Below are positions 8,644 through 17,544 of a stretch of 64,000 nt of DNA, piece after piece (position 1 is the stretch's first letter; the number at the start of each line of letters is the position of its first letter). Source of the stretch: Glycomyces sp. YM15 (GTDB lineage Bacteria; Actinomycetota; Actinomycetes; Mycobacteriales; Micromonosporaceae). The notes under the pieces are model-generated. The model did not search any database. It was given only the letters and a program-made list of their open reading frames with translations, and was not told where the DNA came from. A program made the translations under genes and the position numbers. The stretch covers positions 57,254-121,253 of the forward strand of contig NZ_JAERMK010000004.1 of the NCBI RefSeq assembly GCF_016918015.1, read 5' to 3'.

Positions 8644-9864
8644 ATGACGACAACGCACACCGATCGTATTCCCGATCCGGCGAAGTCACCAGAACGGGAC
8701 CGACTGCCGCTCTTGCCGTTGCTGGCCCTCACCACCGCCGCGTTCATGGGAATCCTCACCGAGGCGCTGCCGGCCGGAGTCCTCCCCGAGATGGCCGCGA
8801 GCCTCTCGGTGAGCGAGTCGGCGGCCGGGCAGACCCTCACCATCTACGCCATCGCCACCGGCCTCTCGGCCATCCCGGTGGTGGCGGGGACGGCGTCCTG
8901 GCCCCGGCGGCGACTGCTGCTCACCGCCATCCTGACGTTCGCGGTCGCCAACGTCGTCACCGCGGTCTCAGACTCCTATCTGCTGACCATGACCTTCCGG
9001 CTCTTCGCCGGCGTGGCGGCGGCGGTGGTGTGGGCCGGGCTCGTCGGCTACGCACGCAGGCTCGCCCCGCCGCGCCTCCAAGGGCGGGCGATCGCCATGA
9101 CCATGGCAGGCGTGCCGCTGGCACTGTCGCTCGGCATCCCCTTGGGCACCTTCCTCGGCGAGATCTTCGGCTGGCGACTCACGTTCGGCCTGGTCGCACT
9201 GATCTCGGCGCTCCTCATGATCTGGGTCCGAGCCTCGGTGCCGGAGTTCCCGGGCCAGCCGCGGGGCGAGAAGGGCGAGCCGATCCTCGGGGCGCTCAAG
9301 CTCCCCGGCGTCGTCGCGGTGCTGTTCACCGTGGCCGCGTACGTGCTGGCCCACAACATCCTTTACACCTACATCGCCACGTTTCTCGACGCGAACGGCA
9401 TGGACGCCCAACGGGACCTGGTGCTGCTGGTCTTCGGCATCGCCTCGGTGGTGAGCATCTTCGTGACCGGGGCGCTGGTGGACCAGCGACTGCGGCTCCT
9501 CACGATCCTCAGCTCGGGCCTGTTCCTGGTCGCGGCCGGGATGCTCACGGTGCTCGCCGGAGACCCGTTCATGCTGTACCTCGCGATCGTCCTATGGGGC
9601 CTGGGCTGGGGCGGCGTGACCACGCTGCTGCAGACGGCGGTCACGGACGCGGGCGGCGACCGCGGGCAGGCGCTCCTGGTGACCACCTGGAACTCGTTCA
9701 TGGCCGGCGGCGGCGCCGTCGGCGGCCTCATGCTGAGCATGTTCGGCCCCGAGTCGTTCCCCTGGGGGGTGGTCCTGCTCATGGTCCCGGTGGTGCTGGT
9801 CGTGATCGGCGCCCGTGCGCACGCCTTCCCGGCCAAGCGTCCCGGCATCGAGGGCCCCGCCTAG
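8644..9864 (+). CDS. MFS transporter, DHA1-type efflux permease
   Basis: A 406-residue 12-helix major facilitator. The first helix carries MGILTEALPAGVLPEMAASL, typical of the AraJ/CmlR-like DHA1 drug-efflux group, and the loop after helix 2 has the short basic WPRRRLL sequence. GGAAGG stands eight bases before the ATG. It is divergent from MerR and lies just past the LysW-type operon, so exporting the operon's product or giving self-resistance is a reasonable inference. A strong hairpin follows the gene. Confidence 0.88.
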   Translation: MTTTHTDRIPDPAKSPERDRLPLLPLLALTTAAFMGILTEALPAGVLPEMAASLSVSESAAGQTLTIYAIATGLSAIPVVAGTASWPRRRLLLTAILTFAVANVVTAVSDSYLLTMTFRLFAGVAAAVVWAGLVGYARRLAPPRLQGRAIAMTMAGVPLALSLGIPLGTFLGEIFGWRLTFGLVALISALLMIWVRASVPEFPGQPRGEKGEPILGALKLPGVVAVLFTVAAYVLAHNILYTYIATFLDANGMDAQRDLVLLVFGIASVVSIFVTGALVDQRLRLLTILSSGLFLVAAGMLTVLAGDPFMLYLAIVLWGLGWGGVTTLLQTAVTDAGGDRGQALLVTTWNSFMAGGGAVGGLMLSMFGPESFPWGVVLLMVPVVLVVIGARAHAFPAKRPGIEGPA

Positions 9865-9880
9865 CGGCCCGGTGCGGTCC

Positions 9881-9914
9881 CCGGATCGGCGTCGCGATTG
9901 CGACGCCGGTCCGG
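9881..9914 (+). terminator. Stem-loop terminator after the MFS gene
   Basis: A 15-bp stem with one internal mismatch and a GATT loop begins 16 bp after the MFS stop. There is no long T-run, as is usual in actinomycetes. Confidence 0.65.
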
Positions 9915-10023
9915 GATCATTGCGTGTGTTCAACCAGTTCATGATCGTTAGTCGCAAATATGAGAAATATCACAGCATGTGCATCCTAGTTATCTTCATC
10001 CTATTGCGAACCGTGGTCACGTT

Positions 10024-10047
10024 TATAATTCTCTCGGTGACCGAGAG
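10024..10047 (+). promoter_or_regulatory. Consensus -10 with 17-bp palindrome at the start site
   Basis: A perfect TATAAT (10024-10029) is followed at once by the palindrome CTCTCGGTGACCGAGAG (10031-10047), which would cover the transcription start. The surrounding 370 bp between the MFS gene and the response regulator is clearly AT-richer than its neighbours. The best -35 candidate (TTGCGA, 10004-10009) is only 14 bp away. It would drive the response-regulator gene with a leader of about 200 nt. Confidence 0.5.
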
Positions 10048-10238
10048 CGACGATGATGGTCTATCATGGACTGAGTCAGCTCTCCAGTGTCAGAACCCTT
10101 TGCACCGCAACGTAATCGCGACAACTCCACACTCACATCGGCTCTGCCCTTCCCCCTGTGGCCCGCAAGCTCCCCGCCAACGACGACGGGGTCCATTCGG
10201 GCCGTTCGCTCCAACCCCCGCAGTAAGGGAGCTTCACA

Positions 10239-10925
10239 GTGCTTGTATTCGTGGTCGAAGACCCAGCGGAGGCCGGTTCCAGCGTGCTGGACCTGCGCCG
10301 TATGGGATACACAGTGGACATCGTGAACACCGGATCCGAAGCGCTGCTCCTCCACGGGCGCGCGGACCTGGTGCTGCTGGACCTCGAACTCCCGGACATA
10401 GACGGGCTCGAGGTCTGCCGTGAGATCAGGGCCGCCAGCGCCACCCCGATCATCGCCCTTTCCAACCGCGACACCGAACTCGACCGGGTCCTGGCGCTCC
10501 AGTCGGGTGCGGACGACTGCATCGGCAAGTCGATCGGCCGACGGGAGTTCGTCGCCCGCATCGAGGCGGTGCTGCGGCGGTCAGCCCCCAAGCCCGCCGA
10601 TCATCAGGTGATCGTCCTGCCGCCCTTGTACATCGATTCAAGTTCGCGAACTGTGCTCCTTGACGGCGAGGCGGTCCCGATCACGGCCAAGGAGTTCGAC
10701 CTGCTCCATCTGCTCGCTACGCAACCCGACAGCGTGGTGACGCGCAAGGAGCTCATGGCGAAGGTCTGGGAAACCAACTGGCCGGTCTCCAGCCGGACGA
10801 TCGACACCCATGTGCGCAGCCTCAGGCGCAAACTCGGGTCGAACGAGTGGATCCTGACGGTGCGCGGCGTCGGGTACCGTATGGGACGCTATCGATCGAA
10901 CCTGGCAACCTCACCGGCGTCCTGA
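10239..10925 (+). CDS. OmpR-family response regulator, orphan
   Basis: A 228-residue two-domain regulator. The receiver domain (about 1-115) has the phospho-acceptor D48 in LVLLDLELPD. The C-terminal winged-helix domain contains TAKEFDLLHLLA, SRTIDTHVRSLRRKL and VRGVGYRMG. It begins at GTG with TAAGGGA upstream. The receiver is slightly degenerate: the N-terminal acidic pair reads VVEDP, and the usual lysine motif reads IGKSIG. No histidine kinase is adjacent, so its partner is elsewhere or it acts without phosphorylation. Confidence 0.88.
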   Translation: MLVFVVEDPAEAGSSVLDLRRMGYTVDIVNTGSEALLLHGRADLVLLDLELPDIDGLEVCREIRAASATPIIALSNRDTELDRVLALQSGADDCIGKSIGRREFVARIEAVLRRSAPKPADHQVIVLPPLYIDSSSRTVLLDGEAVPITAKEFDLLHLLATQPDSVVTRKELMAKVWETNWPVSSRTIDTHVRSLRRKLGSNEWILTVRGVGYRMGRYRSNLATSPAS

Positions 10926-10989
10926 GCGAAGGCGAGCCGGGGGTGGGCCCGGCAACGCCATGTCGAGAAGAGCCTCTCCGCGGGTCAGG

Positions 10990-11190
10990 CCCATTCGAGT
11001 CAGTGCATGTCGACGGTATTGCGCTGAGAGGTTGGGGAACACGGGCGGCGAGCGGGTGGCCTTCGAACCGCGCTCGATCACCCAGCGGTGGCGGCCGAGC
11101 CGGGCCGGGGACTCGATGCCATGCGCGATCTGACCACTGATGCGCCTGACACGCTGGAGTGCGGTCGCGACCGTCGCCGCCGCCACAATG
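10990..11190 (-). pseudogene. IS5-type transposase 3' remnant
   Basis: The reverse strand encodes ARLGRHRWVIER after a GIES segment, the pattern near the C-terminus of IS5-like transposases (RLGRHRWVVERT). The reading frame does not continue into the expected helices and no full element is present. The rest of the 325 bp between the response regulator and the FG-GAP gene shows nothing else. Confidence 0.5.
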
Positions 11191-11250
11191 AGCTGTTCAA
11201 AGTCGCACCCGCTCCTGGATTCCGCCCGTTCGGAGCCGGACCTCATCGCT

Positions 11251-12969
11251 CTAGGCGATGAGGTCGTTGCCGTTCCAGCCGCTGTCAAGGGCGACGGCCG
11301 GGCGGAAGGACACCGCGCCGGTGCCCCGGTAAAGCAGCAGCACCCCGTCGGACTTGCGGCGTGAGATGAAGTCGATGTGGTTGTCGAGGTTCATGTCTCC
11401 GACCGCGGCGAGCGCGTCCATCCCCTCCCAGCCGCAGCCGACCTTCACCGGGTTCTTCACCCCGCCTGTGCCCTTGCCGCTGAAGAAGTACAGGCAGCCG
11501 TCGGAGCGGTGGATGGCGAGGATGTCGGGGTGTCCGTTGTGGTCGAGGTCGCCGACGGCCGTGATCTCCCTCAGCGTGTTCCAACCCGATCCGATCTTCA
11601 CGCGCGGGCGCAGGGCGCCGTTCCCGTCGCCCGGGTAGAGCCACAGGTCCCCGGTGGACTTCTCGCGGGCGACGACGTCGACCTTGCCGTCGACGTTGAA
11701 GTCTTGTCCGGAGACGATGGCGCTCATCGAGTTCCAGCCGGTACCGATCTGCACACGGGTGCCGAGGCCGCCGACGCCGACGCCGGGGTAGAGGTACAGC
11801 GCGCCCGAGGCGCTGGTTCGGGTGATGAGGTCAGAGAAGCCGTCGCCGTTGAAGTCACCGGCTGTCTCCATCAGGTTCATGTCGGAGAAGTCCCCCCGCG
11901 AGGCACCGCGGCCCCAGGTGCCCATGCCGTCGCCCTCGAAGATCCGCACCTCCCCGGTGACGGCATTGCGCGCGACGACGTCGGCGAAACTGTCGGCATC
12001 GAAGTCGTACGTGCGGTCGGTGACGGTGGAAGGCAGGCGGTTCACCCCGCCCCAGGTGGCGGCGACGACCTCGGGCGCGTGCAGTGCCGAGCCGTTTTCG
12101 TTGAAGGAGTTGAGCACCAGCTCGTTGGTGCGCGAATCGATTCCGGCCAGGTCGACGACACTGTCGCCGTCGACGTCGCCGACGCCGGAGACCTGGCGGT
12201 ACCGGTCCTCGGCTGCATCCGGCCAGAACCGCAGCCACGCCTCGGGATCGTCCTGGAAGAAATCCGTGCCCGTGCTGTAAACGCCGTACAAGCCGTATTG
12301 CCCGTCCAGGGCCGTCACATCGACCCAGCCGCCCTGCGGGTCGAGGATACCGAGGGTGGTCAGCGTATTGACGGTGCTCCAGCCTCTATGGGTATCGTCG
12401 AACAGGTCGCGGGCGGCGAACCTCCCGTTCCCGAGCCCCCGGTAGAGGTAGAGCTTCCCGTCGGCCCTGCCGACGGCGTAGATGTCGATCCTGCCGTCGT
12501 AGTTGAAGTCGCTCCCCGAGGTGAAGAGGCTGATGCTGTTCCAGCCCGAGCCTACGGTGATGCGGGGGCTGAAGTCGCCTCCGCCGTCGCCAGGGTACGT
12601 GTAGAGGTATCCGGTCCGGTTGTCGCGACCGAGCAGATCGGAGTTCCCGTCACCGGTGAGGTCGCCGGCCATGACGATGTCCATCCTGCCCCAGTCCGCA
12701 CCGCGCGAGATGCCCCTCTGGTAGGTGCCGTCGCCCCTGCCCGCGTAGAACAGCAGGTTCCCGTCGGACTTGCGCACGGCCAGCAGGTCCTGGTGGCCGT
12801 CGTTGTCGTAGTCGAAGGACGCGAGGCACTGCCGCCACGACGGGCAGTCGTCGATCTGGGCTTGCGCGGCGGGAACGGACAGGAGCGCCGCGGTCAAGGC
12901 GGCGGCGATCCACACGGCCGAGCGCCTGACAGGACGCAAGCAGAACTGTTTGCGGGAGGCGTCGTTCAT
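11251..12969 (-). CDS. Secreted FG-GAP/VCBS-repeat protein
   Basis: A 572-residue exported protein. The start at 12969 gives a signal peptide: basic residues, then a hydrophobic AVWIAAALTAALLSVPAAQAQ stretch ending in an AxA site. The rest is a chain of about nine FG-GAP-like units of the form D-x-D-x-D-G-x-x-D-L followed by LYLYPG-type strands. They should fold as a calcium-binding beta-propeller. No catalytic domain is visible. Such proteins often bind carbohydrate or assist extracellular enzymes, and it lies near a secreted cellulase, but a functional link is only inference. A longer in-frame start exists at 13209 but adds a non-signal leader that crosses a mobile-gene remnant. Confidence 0.85.
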   Translation of the reverse strand: MNDASRKQFCLRPVRRSAVWIAAALTAALLSVPAAQAQIDDCPSWRQCLASFDYDNDGHQDLLAVRKSDGNLLFYAGRGDGTYQRGISRGADWGRMDIVMAGDLTGDGNSDLLGRDNRTGYLYTYPGDGGGDFSPRITVGSGWNSISLFTSGSDFNYDGRIDIYAVGRADGKLYLYRGLGNGRFAARDLFDDTHRGWSTVNTLTTLGILDPQGGWVDVTALDGQYGLYGVYSTGTDFFQDDPEAWLRFWPDAAEDRYRQVSGVGDVDGDSVVDLAGIDSRTNELVLNSFNENGSALHAPEVVAATWGGVNRLPSTVTDRTYDFDADSFADVVARNAVTGEVRIFEGDGMGTWGRGASRGDFSDMNLMETAGDFNGDGFSDLITRTSASGALYLYPGVGVGGLGTRVQIGTGWNSMSAIVSGQDFNVDGKVDVVAREKSTGDLWLYPGDGNGALRPRVKIGSGWNTLREITAVGDLDHNGHPDILAIHRSDGCLYFFSGKGTGGVKNPVKVGCGWEGMDALAAVGDMNLDNHIDFISRRKSDGVLLLYRGTGAVSFRPAVALDSGWNGNDLIA

Positions 12970-13119
12970 ACGAAGGTTCCGCGAATATCCGGCAGGGAGG
13001 AAAGGTCTGCGTCGGCACCACCATTGGCGACATGCGCAGACAGTGAAGTCGGTTGCATACGATCCACTATCTCCCAGGGCGGAACGATCGAGCGGATTTC
13101 CGGCGCCGGTTCTGTCCAG

Positions 13120-13225
13120 AATTCCGTGCGCGCTCATCGCCGCCTTCAACGCCGGCACCAGCCAGCAACACCTCGCCACCGAATACGGCATCAGCATCCG
13201 AAGCGTCAAACGCCTCGGCGAGCGC
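13120..13225 (+). pseudogene. Fragment of HTH tail of a mobile gene
   Basis: The plus strand encodes LIAAFNAGTSQQHLATEYG followed by ISIRSVKRL. This is nearly identical to a helix-turn-helix segment in the remnant at 24900-25480. The sequence around it is out of frame, so only this piece survives. It resembles the small HTH products found beside actinobacterial serine recombinases. The remaining bases from 12970 to 13390 show no gene. Confidence 0.55.
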
Positions 13226-13390
13226 GAAGAATCTCATTCGCCTCGCGTCGAGGTAGGTGGATCGGTGTTCTCACTTACGGTGACCTGTAACGCAGTTTTG
13301 AAGCGCAGTGAGTGGCGGGTATGGGATCGATCCATACCACCTCGTGGTGCGTTCAATTGGCTGGTACCGGGGCTCGAGGAATCTGCGCCC

Positions 13391-14662
13391 CTAATCACCC
13401 GCGACCGCGACCACCGGTCGGGCGTGGCTGCCGGCACCCCTCCCCTCCTCAGTCCGAGTCCGGCCATGGGTCAGCTCGCTTTGCAGCACGAGGGCCGCGG
13501 CGCCGATCGCTGCTGCGTCGGGGCCGTTGACCGACGGCATCACCCGCACCGGGTGTGTCCGCCAGGTGACGGTGCGGCGGTCCACTTCCTCCTGGATCAC
13601 GGTCTGGTAGATAGAACCCGCCACCGCGAAGCTCGGACCGGCCAGGACGATCGCGTCCACATCGAAGAGGATGGTCATGGTGACGGCGGCGGCACCGAGG
13701 TAGCGGGCCGATCGCTCGATGAGGTCACGGGCGGCCGGATCGCCGGCGTTGGCTGCAGCCGCGATCCTCGCGAACTCGGAGAGGAAGTCGGCGGTGTCGG
13801 GGTCGGGCACCAGTCGATCGGCCAGCGCGGGCGTGGCCGCGGCCTGCCGGACCAGGGCTGACGGGCCGGCGTAGTTCTCCAGGCAGCCGACGTTGCCGCA
13901 CGGGCACTGGTCGCCGTTGACGTCGATCGACATATGGCCGAGTTCTACGCTGTTGGAGGAGCTGCCTCGGTATACCTCGCCGGCGACCACGATCCCGCCG
14001 CCGATCCCGCTGGCCATGTAGATGCAGCCGTAGGTGCTTCGTCGGTCGACCGCGCCCATCCAGTATTCGCCGATCGCGGCGGCCGCGGCGTCGTTGTCGA
14101 GCAGCACGGGCAGGCCGAGGCTCTGCGCGAGTCGCTCCGCGACCGGGTATTCGAGCCATGGCTCGGAGGGCTGCGGGCTCAACAGCACCCCCGCGCGGCG
14201 GTCCTGCGGGCCGTAGCTGACCAGCCCGACCCCCAGCACCCGGTCGCGGTCGACGGCAGCCGTGGCCAGCAGGGCGTCCACCTGCGAGGCGATCATCGGC
14301 AGTGCCTGGTCCGGCGGCATCGACGCCACACCCTGGAACGAAGTTCGGGCCACCGGCCGGCCGGCCAAGTCGACGATGACGATGACGCAGGCGTTGCGCT
14401 CCATCTGGACTCCGACGCTGTAGCGGGCCCGGGGGTCGAGCTGCACCAGCGTGCGCGGCTTGCCGCCGGTCGGCGCACCTCGGCCGGCCTCGACGACCAA
14501 TCCGCCGTCGATGAGCTCCCGCACGAGCTCGGAAATCGTGGCGCCGGTAAGACCCGTCGCCGCCGCGAGCTCCACCCGGCTGATCGTGCGGGCCGCACGG
14601 ATGGCGTCCAGGATCAGACCCCTGGTCCTCGATCTGTTCGTCCACGTCGGGCTGAGCGCCAC
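13391..14662 (-). CDS. ROK-family transcriptional repressor (NagC/XylR type)
   Basis: A 423-residue regulator with an N-terminal winged helix-turn-helix (about 10-70, containing SRVELAAATGLTGATISELVREL) fused to a ROK sugar-kinase-like domain. The ROK part shows the GCLENYAGPSAL region and the zinc-binding CPCGNVGC cysteine cluster preceded by ELGHMSID. The GTG start at 14662 has GGAGG five bases upstream, and longer starts lack this. It is divergent from the GH5 cellulase with 192 bp between them. ROK repressors respond to sugars, and this one probably controls the cellulase, itself, or both. Confidence 0.9.
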   Translation of the reverse strand: MALSPTWTNRSRTRGLILDAIRAARTISRVELAAATGLTGATISELVRELIDGGLVVEAGRGAPTGGKPRTLVQLDPRARYSVGVQMERNACVIVIVDLAGRPVARTSFQGVASMPPDQALPMIASQVDALLATAAVDRDRVLGVGLVSYGPQDRRAGVLLSPQPSEPWLEYPVAERLAQSLGLPVLLDNDAAAAAIGEYWMGAVDRRSTYGCIYMASGIGGGIVVAGEVYRGSSSNSVELGHMSIDVNGDQCPCGNVGCLENYAGPSALVRQAAATPALADRLVPDPDTADFLSEFARIAAAANAGDPAARDLIERSARYLGAAAVTMTILFDVDAIVLAGPSFAVAGSIYQTVIQEEVDRRTVTWRTHPVRVMPSVNGPDAAAIGAAALVLQSELTHGRTRTEEGRGAGSHARPVVAVAGD

Positions 14663-14755
14663 GTGTGCCTCCTTCGCTGTACTTCGCCAGGCCGCCTTAC
14701 TTACCCGGCTGCCTGCCTTTTCGCCCGTTTCGCCCGATCGGCTGCACGATAATCC

Positions 14756-14779
14756 AAGCATAGATCTATATAAATGCTT
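14756..14779. promoter_or_regulatory. AT-rich nested dyad, candidate ROK operator
   Basis: AAGCAT and ATGCTT form an inverted repeat with a 12-bp gap. Inside it is the perfect palindrome ATAGATCTAT (14760-14769). The site abuts the -35 of the cellulase promoter and lies in the ROK/cellulase divergent region. AT-rich nested dyads are typical of NagC/XylR-type binding sites. Confidence 0.45.
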
Positions 14780-14825
14780 GACTTTATTCGGGTGCCTAAC
14801 TAAGGTGAAAACGGAAGCGCTCCCA
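14778..14825 (+). promoter_or_regulatory. Cellulase promoter with CebR/CelR-like box
   Basis: TTGACT (14778-14783), a 17-bp spacer and TAAGGT (14801-14806) form a good vegetative promoter. At the expected start site, 14812-14825, is CGGAAGCGCTCCCA. This matches 12 of 14 bases of the TGGGAGCGCTCCCA operator of the cellobiose-responsive LacI-type repressors CebR/CelR of actinomycetes. The regulator itself is not in this window. Confidence 0.7.
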
Positions 14826-14854
14826 TACACCCTCACGAGAATCAAGGAGCTTAG

Positions 14855-16357
14855 ATGCGACATCGTCAGACACTGTTGGTCGCCGGCGCCGTCGGCGCAC
14901 TGGTACTGGGTGGCTTGGCAACGGCGACCCTTCCCGCCTCGGCGGCCACCTCGGGCTGCGCGGTCACCTATACCGTGCAGAGCGAGTGGCCGGGCGGGTT
15001 CCGCGCCAACTTGGACGTCACCAACCTCGGCGACGCGATGTCCGACTGGACATTGACCTTCGACTTCCCGAACACCGGCCAGCAGGTCACCCAGGGCTGG
15101 AGCGCCGACTGGACCCAATCCGGCGCCAGCGTCTCCGCCGCCAGCATGAGCTGGAACGGGTCACTGGACACCGACGCCTCCACCTCGATCGGGTTCGTCG
15201 GTACTTGGCTCGACGCCAACCCCGAACCGGCGTCCTTCGCGCTCAACGGCACGCCCTGCACCGGCTCGACGACACCTACCGGGGGCCCGACCACCACCCC
15301 CAGCGAGGACCCGACCACCTCCCCGCCGGACGGTCCGGCGCCGCAGCTCAACGTCTCCGGCAACCAGATCGTCACCGAGGACGGCGAGCCGTACCGGCTG
15401 CTGGGTGTGTCCCGGTCCTCCGCTGAGTTCGCGTGCGTGCAGGGCAAGGGCCTGTTCGACTCCGGCCCGGTCGACCAGGCGTCCGTCGACGCCATGAAGG
15501 CCTGGAACATCCACGCCGTGCGCCTCCCGCTCAACGAGGAGTGCTGGCTCGGCCTCAACGGCTCACCCAGCGGCGCCGCCTACCAGGAAGGCATCAAGGA
15601 CTACGTCGATCTCCTGGTCGCCAACGGCCTCAACGTCATCCTCGACCTGCACTGGACCTGGGGCGCCTACACCACAGGACCGGGCTGGCATTGCACCGAT
15701 GTGCACGCCACCTGCCAGAAGCCGATGCCCGACGCGCAGTACGCCCCGCAGTTCTGGGCCGGCGTCGCCGACACCTTCAAGGGCAACGACGCCGTCGTCT
15801 TCGACCTGTTCAACGAACCGTACCCGGACATGGCCAGCGACTGGGACAAGACGTTGGGCTGGCAGTGCCTGCGCGACGGCGGCACCTGCGCCGGCATCGG
15901 CTACGAGGTGGCCGGTATGCAGGACCTCGTCGACGCGGTCCGCGACACCGGTGCCACGAACATCCTCATGGTCAGCGGGCTTGAGTGGACCAACGACATG
16001 CGGGAGTGGCTGGCCTACATGCCGAATGACCCGCTGAACAACATCGCCGCGTCCTGGCATTCGTACAGCTTCAACCGGTGCGTGACCGAGTCCTGTTGGG
16101 ACGGTGAGATTGCCCCGCTGATGCAGGAGGTGCCGGTCGTGCTCGGCGAGTTCGGCCAGGACGACTGCGGGTTCGACTACATGCAGGGGCTGGTGGACTG
16201 GGCCGACGCGAATGGTATGGGCTACCTGGCGTGGACCTGGAACCCGTGGGGCTGCACCAGCGGCGCCGTCCTCATCAAGGACTGGGCCGGCACTCCGGAG
16301 CCCGGTGTCGGCGAAGGCTACCGGAGCCACCTGCTCACCCAGAGCCCCTACCTGTGA
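14855..16357 (+). CDS. Secreted CBM2-GH5 endoglucanase
   Basis: A 500-residue extracellular cellulase. A signal peptide (about 1-31, ending ASA-AT) is followed by a family 2 carbohydrate-binding module (about 32-130, with paired cysteines and tryptophans). A Pro/Thr linker leads to a GH5 catalytic domain (about 165-490). The acid/base is E321 in LFNEPYP and the nucleophile E432 in VLGEFGQDDC, with DLHWTWG and the conserved arginine of HAVRLPL also present. AAGGAGC precedes the ATG. It hydrolyses beta-1,4-glucan. Control by a CebR-like box and the divergent ROK regulator is suggested by the upstream region. Confidence 0.93.
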   Translation: MRHRQTLLVAGAVGALVLGGLATATLPASAATSGCAVTYTVQSEWPGGFRANLDVTNLGDAMSDWTLTFDFPNTGQQVTQGWSADWTQSGASVSAASMSWNGSLDTDASTSIGFVGTWLDANPEPASFALNGTPCTGSTTPTGGPTTTPSEDPTTSPPDGPAPQLNVSGNQIVTEDGEPYRLLGVSRSSAEFACVQGKGLFDSGPVDQASVDAMKAWNIHAVRLPLNEECWLGLNGSPSGAAYQEGIKDYVDLLVANGLNVILDLHWTWGAYTTGPGWHCTDVHATCQKPMPDAQYAPQFWAGVADTFKGNDAVVFDLFNEPYPDMASDWDKTLGWQCLRDGGTCAGIGYEVAGMQDLVDAVRDTGATNILMVSGLEWTNDMREWLAYMPNDPLNNIAASWHSYSFNRCVTESCWDGEIAPLMQEVPVVLGEFGQDDCGFDYMQGLVDWADANGMGYLAWTWNPWGCTSGAVLIKDWAGTPEPGVGEGYRSHLLTQSPYL

Positions 16358-16373
16358 CCCGACGAGACGCTTA

Positions 16374-17290
16374 GAGAGCGTTTGGTACCGATTCGGTGAA
16401 TCGGGGTTGACGAGCGAGTCTCATGCGAGGCTCGCTCGTCTTGCTTGATATGACAGGTGAACGCGCTGCTTATCCCAGTGATCTCTCCGATGACCGCTGG
16501 GCGCTGATCGAACCGATCGTCGCAGCCTGGCGGGCCGAACGGGCCGAACGGAGCATCGGGATCAACGCCCCGTGCACGACCTGCGCCGCATCACCGACGC
16601 GATCCCCTACGTCAACCGCACCGGCGTCCAGTGGCGGTACCTGCCCCACGACTTCCCGGCCTGGCAGACCGTCTACTCCTATTACGCCGCTTGGGAAAAG
16701 GAGGGCCTCACCGCCCGCCTCCACGAAGCACTGCGCGTCAAGCGCCGCCTCCAGGCGCGCCGCTCACCCCGGCCCCACGCCAACGTCCCCGAGACTGACC
16801 AGGGCATCGACGCGGGCAAGAAGATCAAGGGCCGCAAACGCCACATTGTCACCGACTTCCTCGGCCTGGTCCTGGCCGTGATCGTTACCGCCGCGTCCGT
16901 CTCCGACACCGCCGGAGGCCGCGCCCTGGTCGACCAGATCGCCGCCTCGCATCCGAGCGTGGCCGAGCTGCTGGTCGACAACGGGTACCAGCGAAGCGTC
17001 ATCGAGCGCGGCGAAGCGGTCGGCATCGACGTGACCGTGACCCAAAAACCGGGCGGGGTCAAGGGATTCCAGCCCACCGTTCGATGGGCGGTCGAGCAGA
17101 ACCTTCGGCTGGTTCATGCAGCACCGACGGCTCGTCCGCCACTACGAGACCCTGCCCGAACGAGCCGTGACACAAATCCAATGGACCATGATCGACCTGA
17201 TGAGCAAACGCCTCACAGGACAGTCAGCGGCGTCCTGGCGACCACCCAACGAAACCGACACCGCGACCTGAACCAGAACTAAACGCTCGC
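16374..17290 (+). mobile_element. IS5-family (IS427-like) insertion sequence, degenerate
   Basis: A 917-bp element. Its imperfect ends read inward GAGAGCGTTTGGTACC on the left and GCGAGCGTTTAGTTCT on the right. Flanking trinucleotides are TTA and TAA, the TNA pattern expected for this group but not an exact duplication. Just inside the left end a 10-bp perfect stem (16409-16440) forms a hairpin that could block read-through from the cellulase gene. The transposase inside is frameshifted. Confidence 0.75.
16450..17271 (+). pseudogene. IS5-family transposase, frameshifted
   Basis: The reading frame begins with PSDLSDDRWALIEPIV, jumps frame near 16570 to HDLRRITDAIPYVNRTGVQW (the normal continuation), and jumps again near 17090. 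There the family's WxVExxFGW motif is split between frames before NETDTAT and the stop. The central KKIKGRKRHIVTD and the Asp-containing strand are intact. One frame change can be programmed in this group, but two make inactivity likely. Confidence 0.75.
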
Positions 17291-17416
17291 TAAGAGCGCC
17301 AATCAGGTTGAGCAAGGCTTCCCACCCAACTCACGGCCGGCGCTCCCGAGAACATCAACCAGGACTTCATGCCCTTGATCGGATCCCTCTGAGTACCAGG
17401 CAATCCCGGCAAACAT

Positions 17417-17510
17417 GGTCAAGGGATCTCGCGTGAGATGAGTGAGTCCATTCGGGCAACGGGTCATGTACGTTGAATGAGGATGAGGCGGCGGGGTCGC
17501 TCGATGATCA
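17417..17510 (-). repeat. Diverged IS end, inverted copy of 19850-19945
   Basis: Reading the reverse strand, this segment matches the 3' end of the transposase at 19199-19891 (the codons for RRLILTQ) and continues about 50 bp past its stop, ending near GATCCCTTG. The two copies are in opposite orientation and enclose the lipoprotein and membrane-protein genes. From 17291 to 17416 nothing is recognised. Confidence 0.65.
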
Positions 17511-17544
17511 GCGGTCGCAGGTGGTGAGTGGTCTCAGGGTCGAG

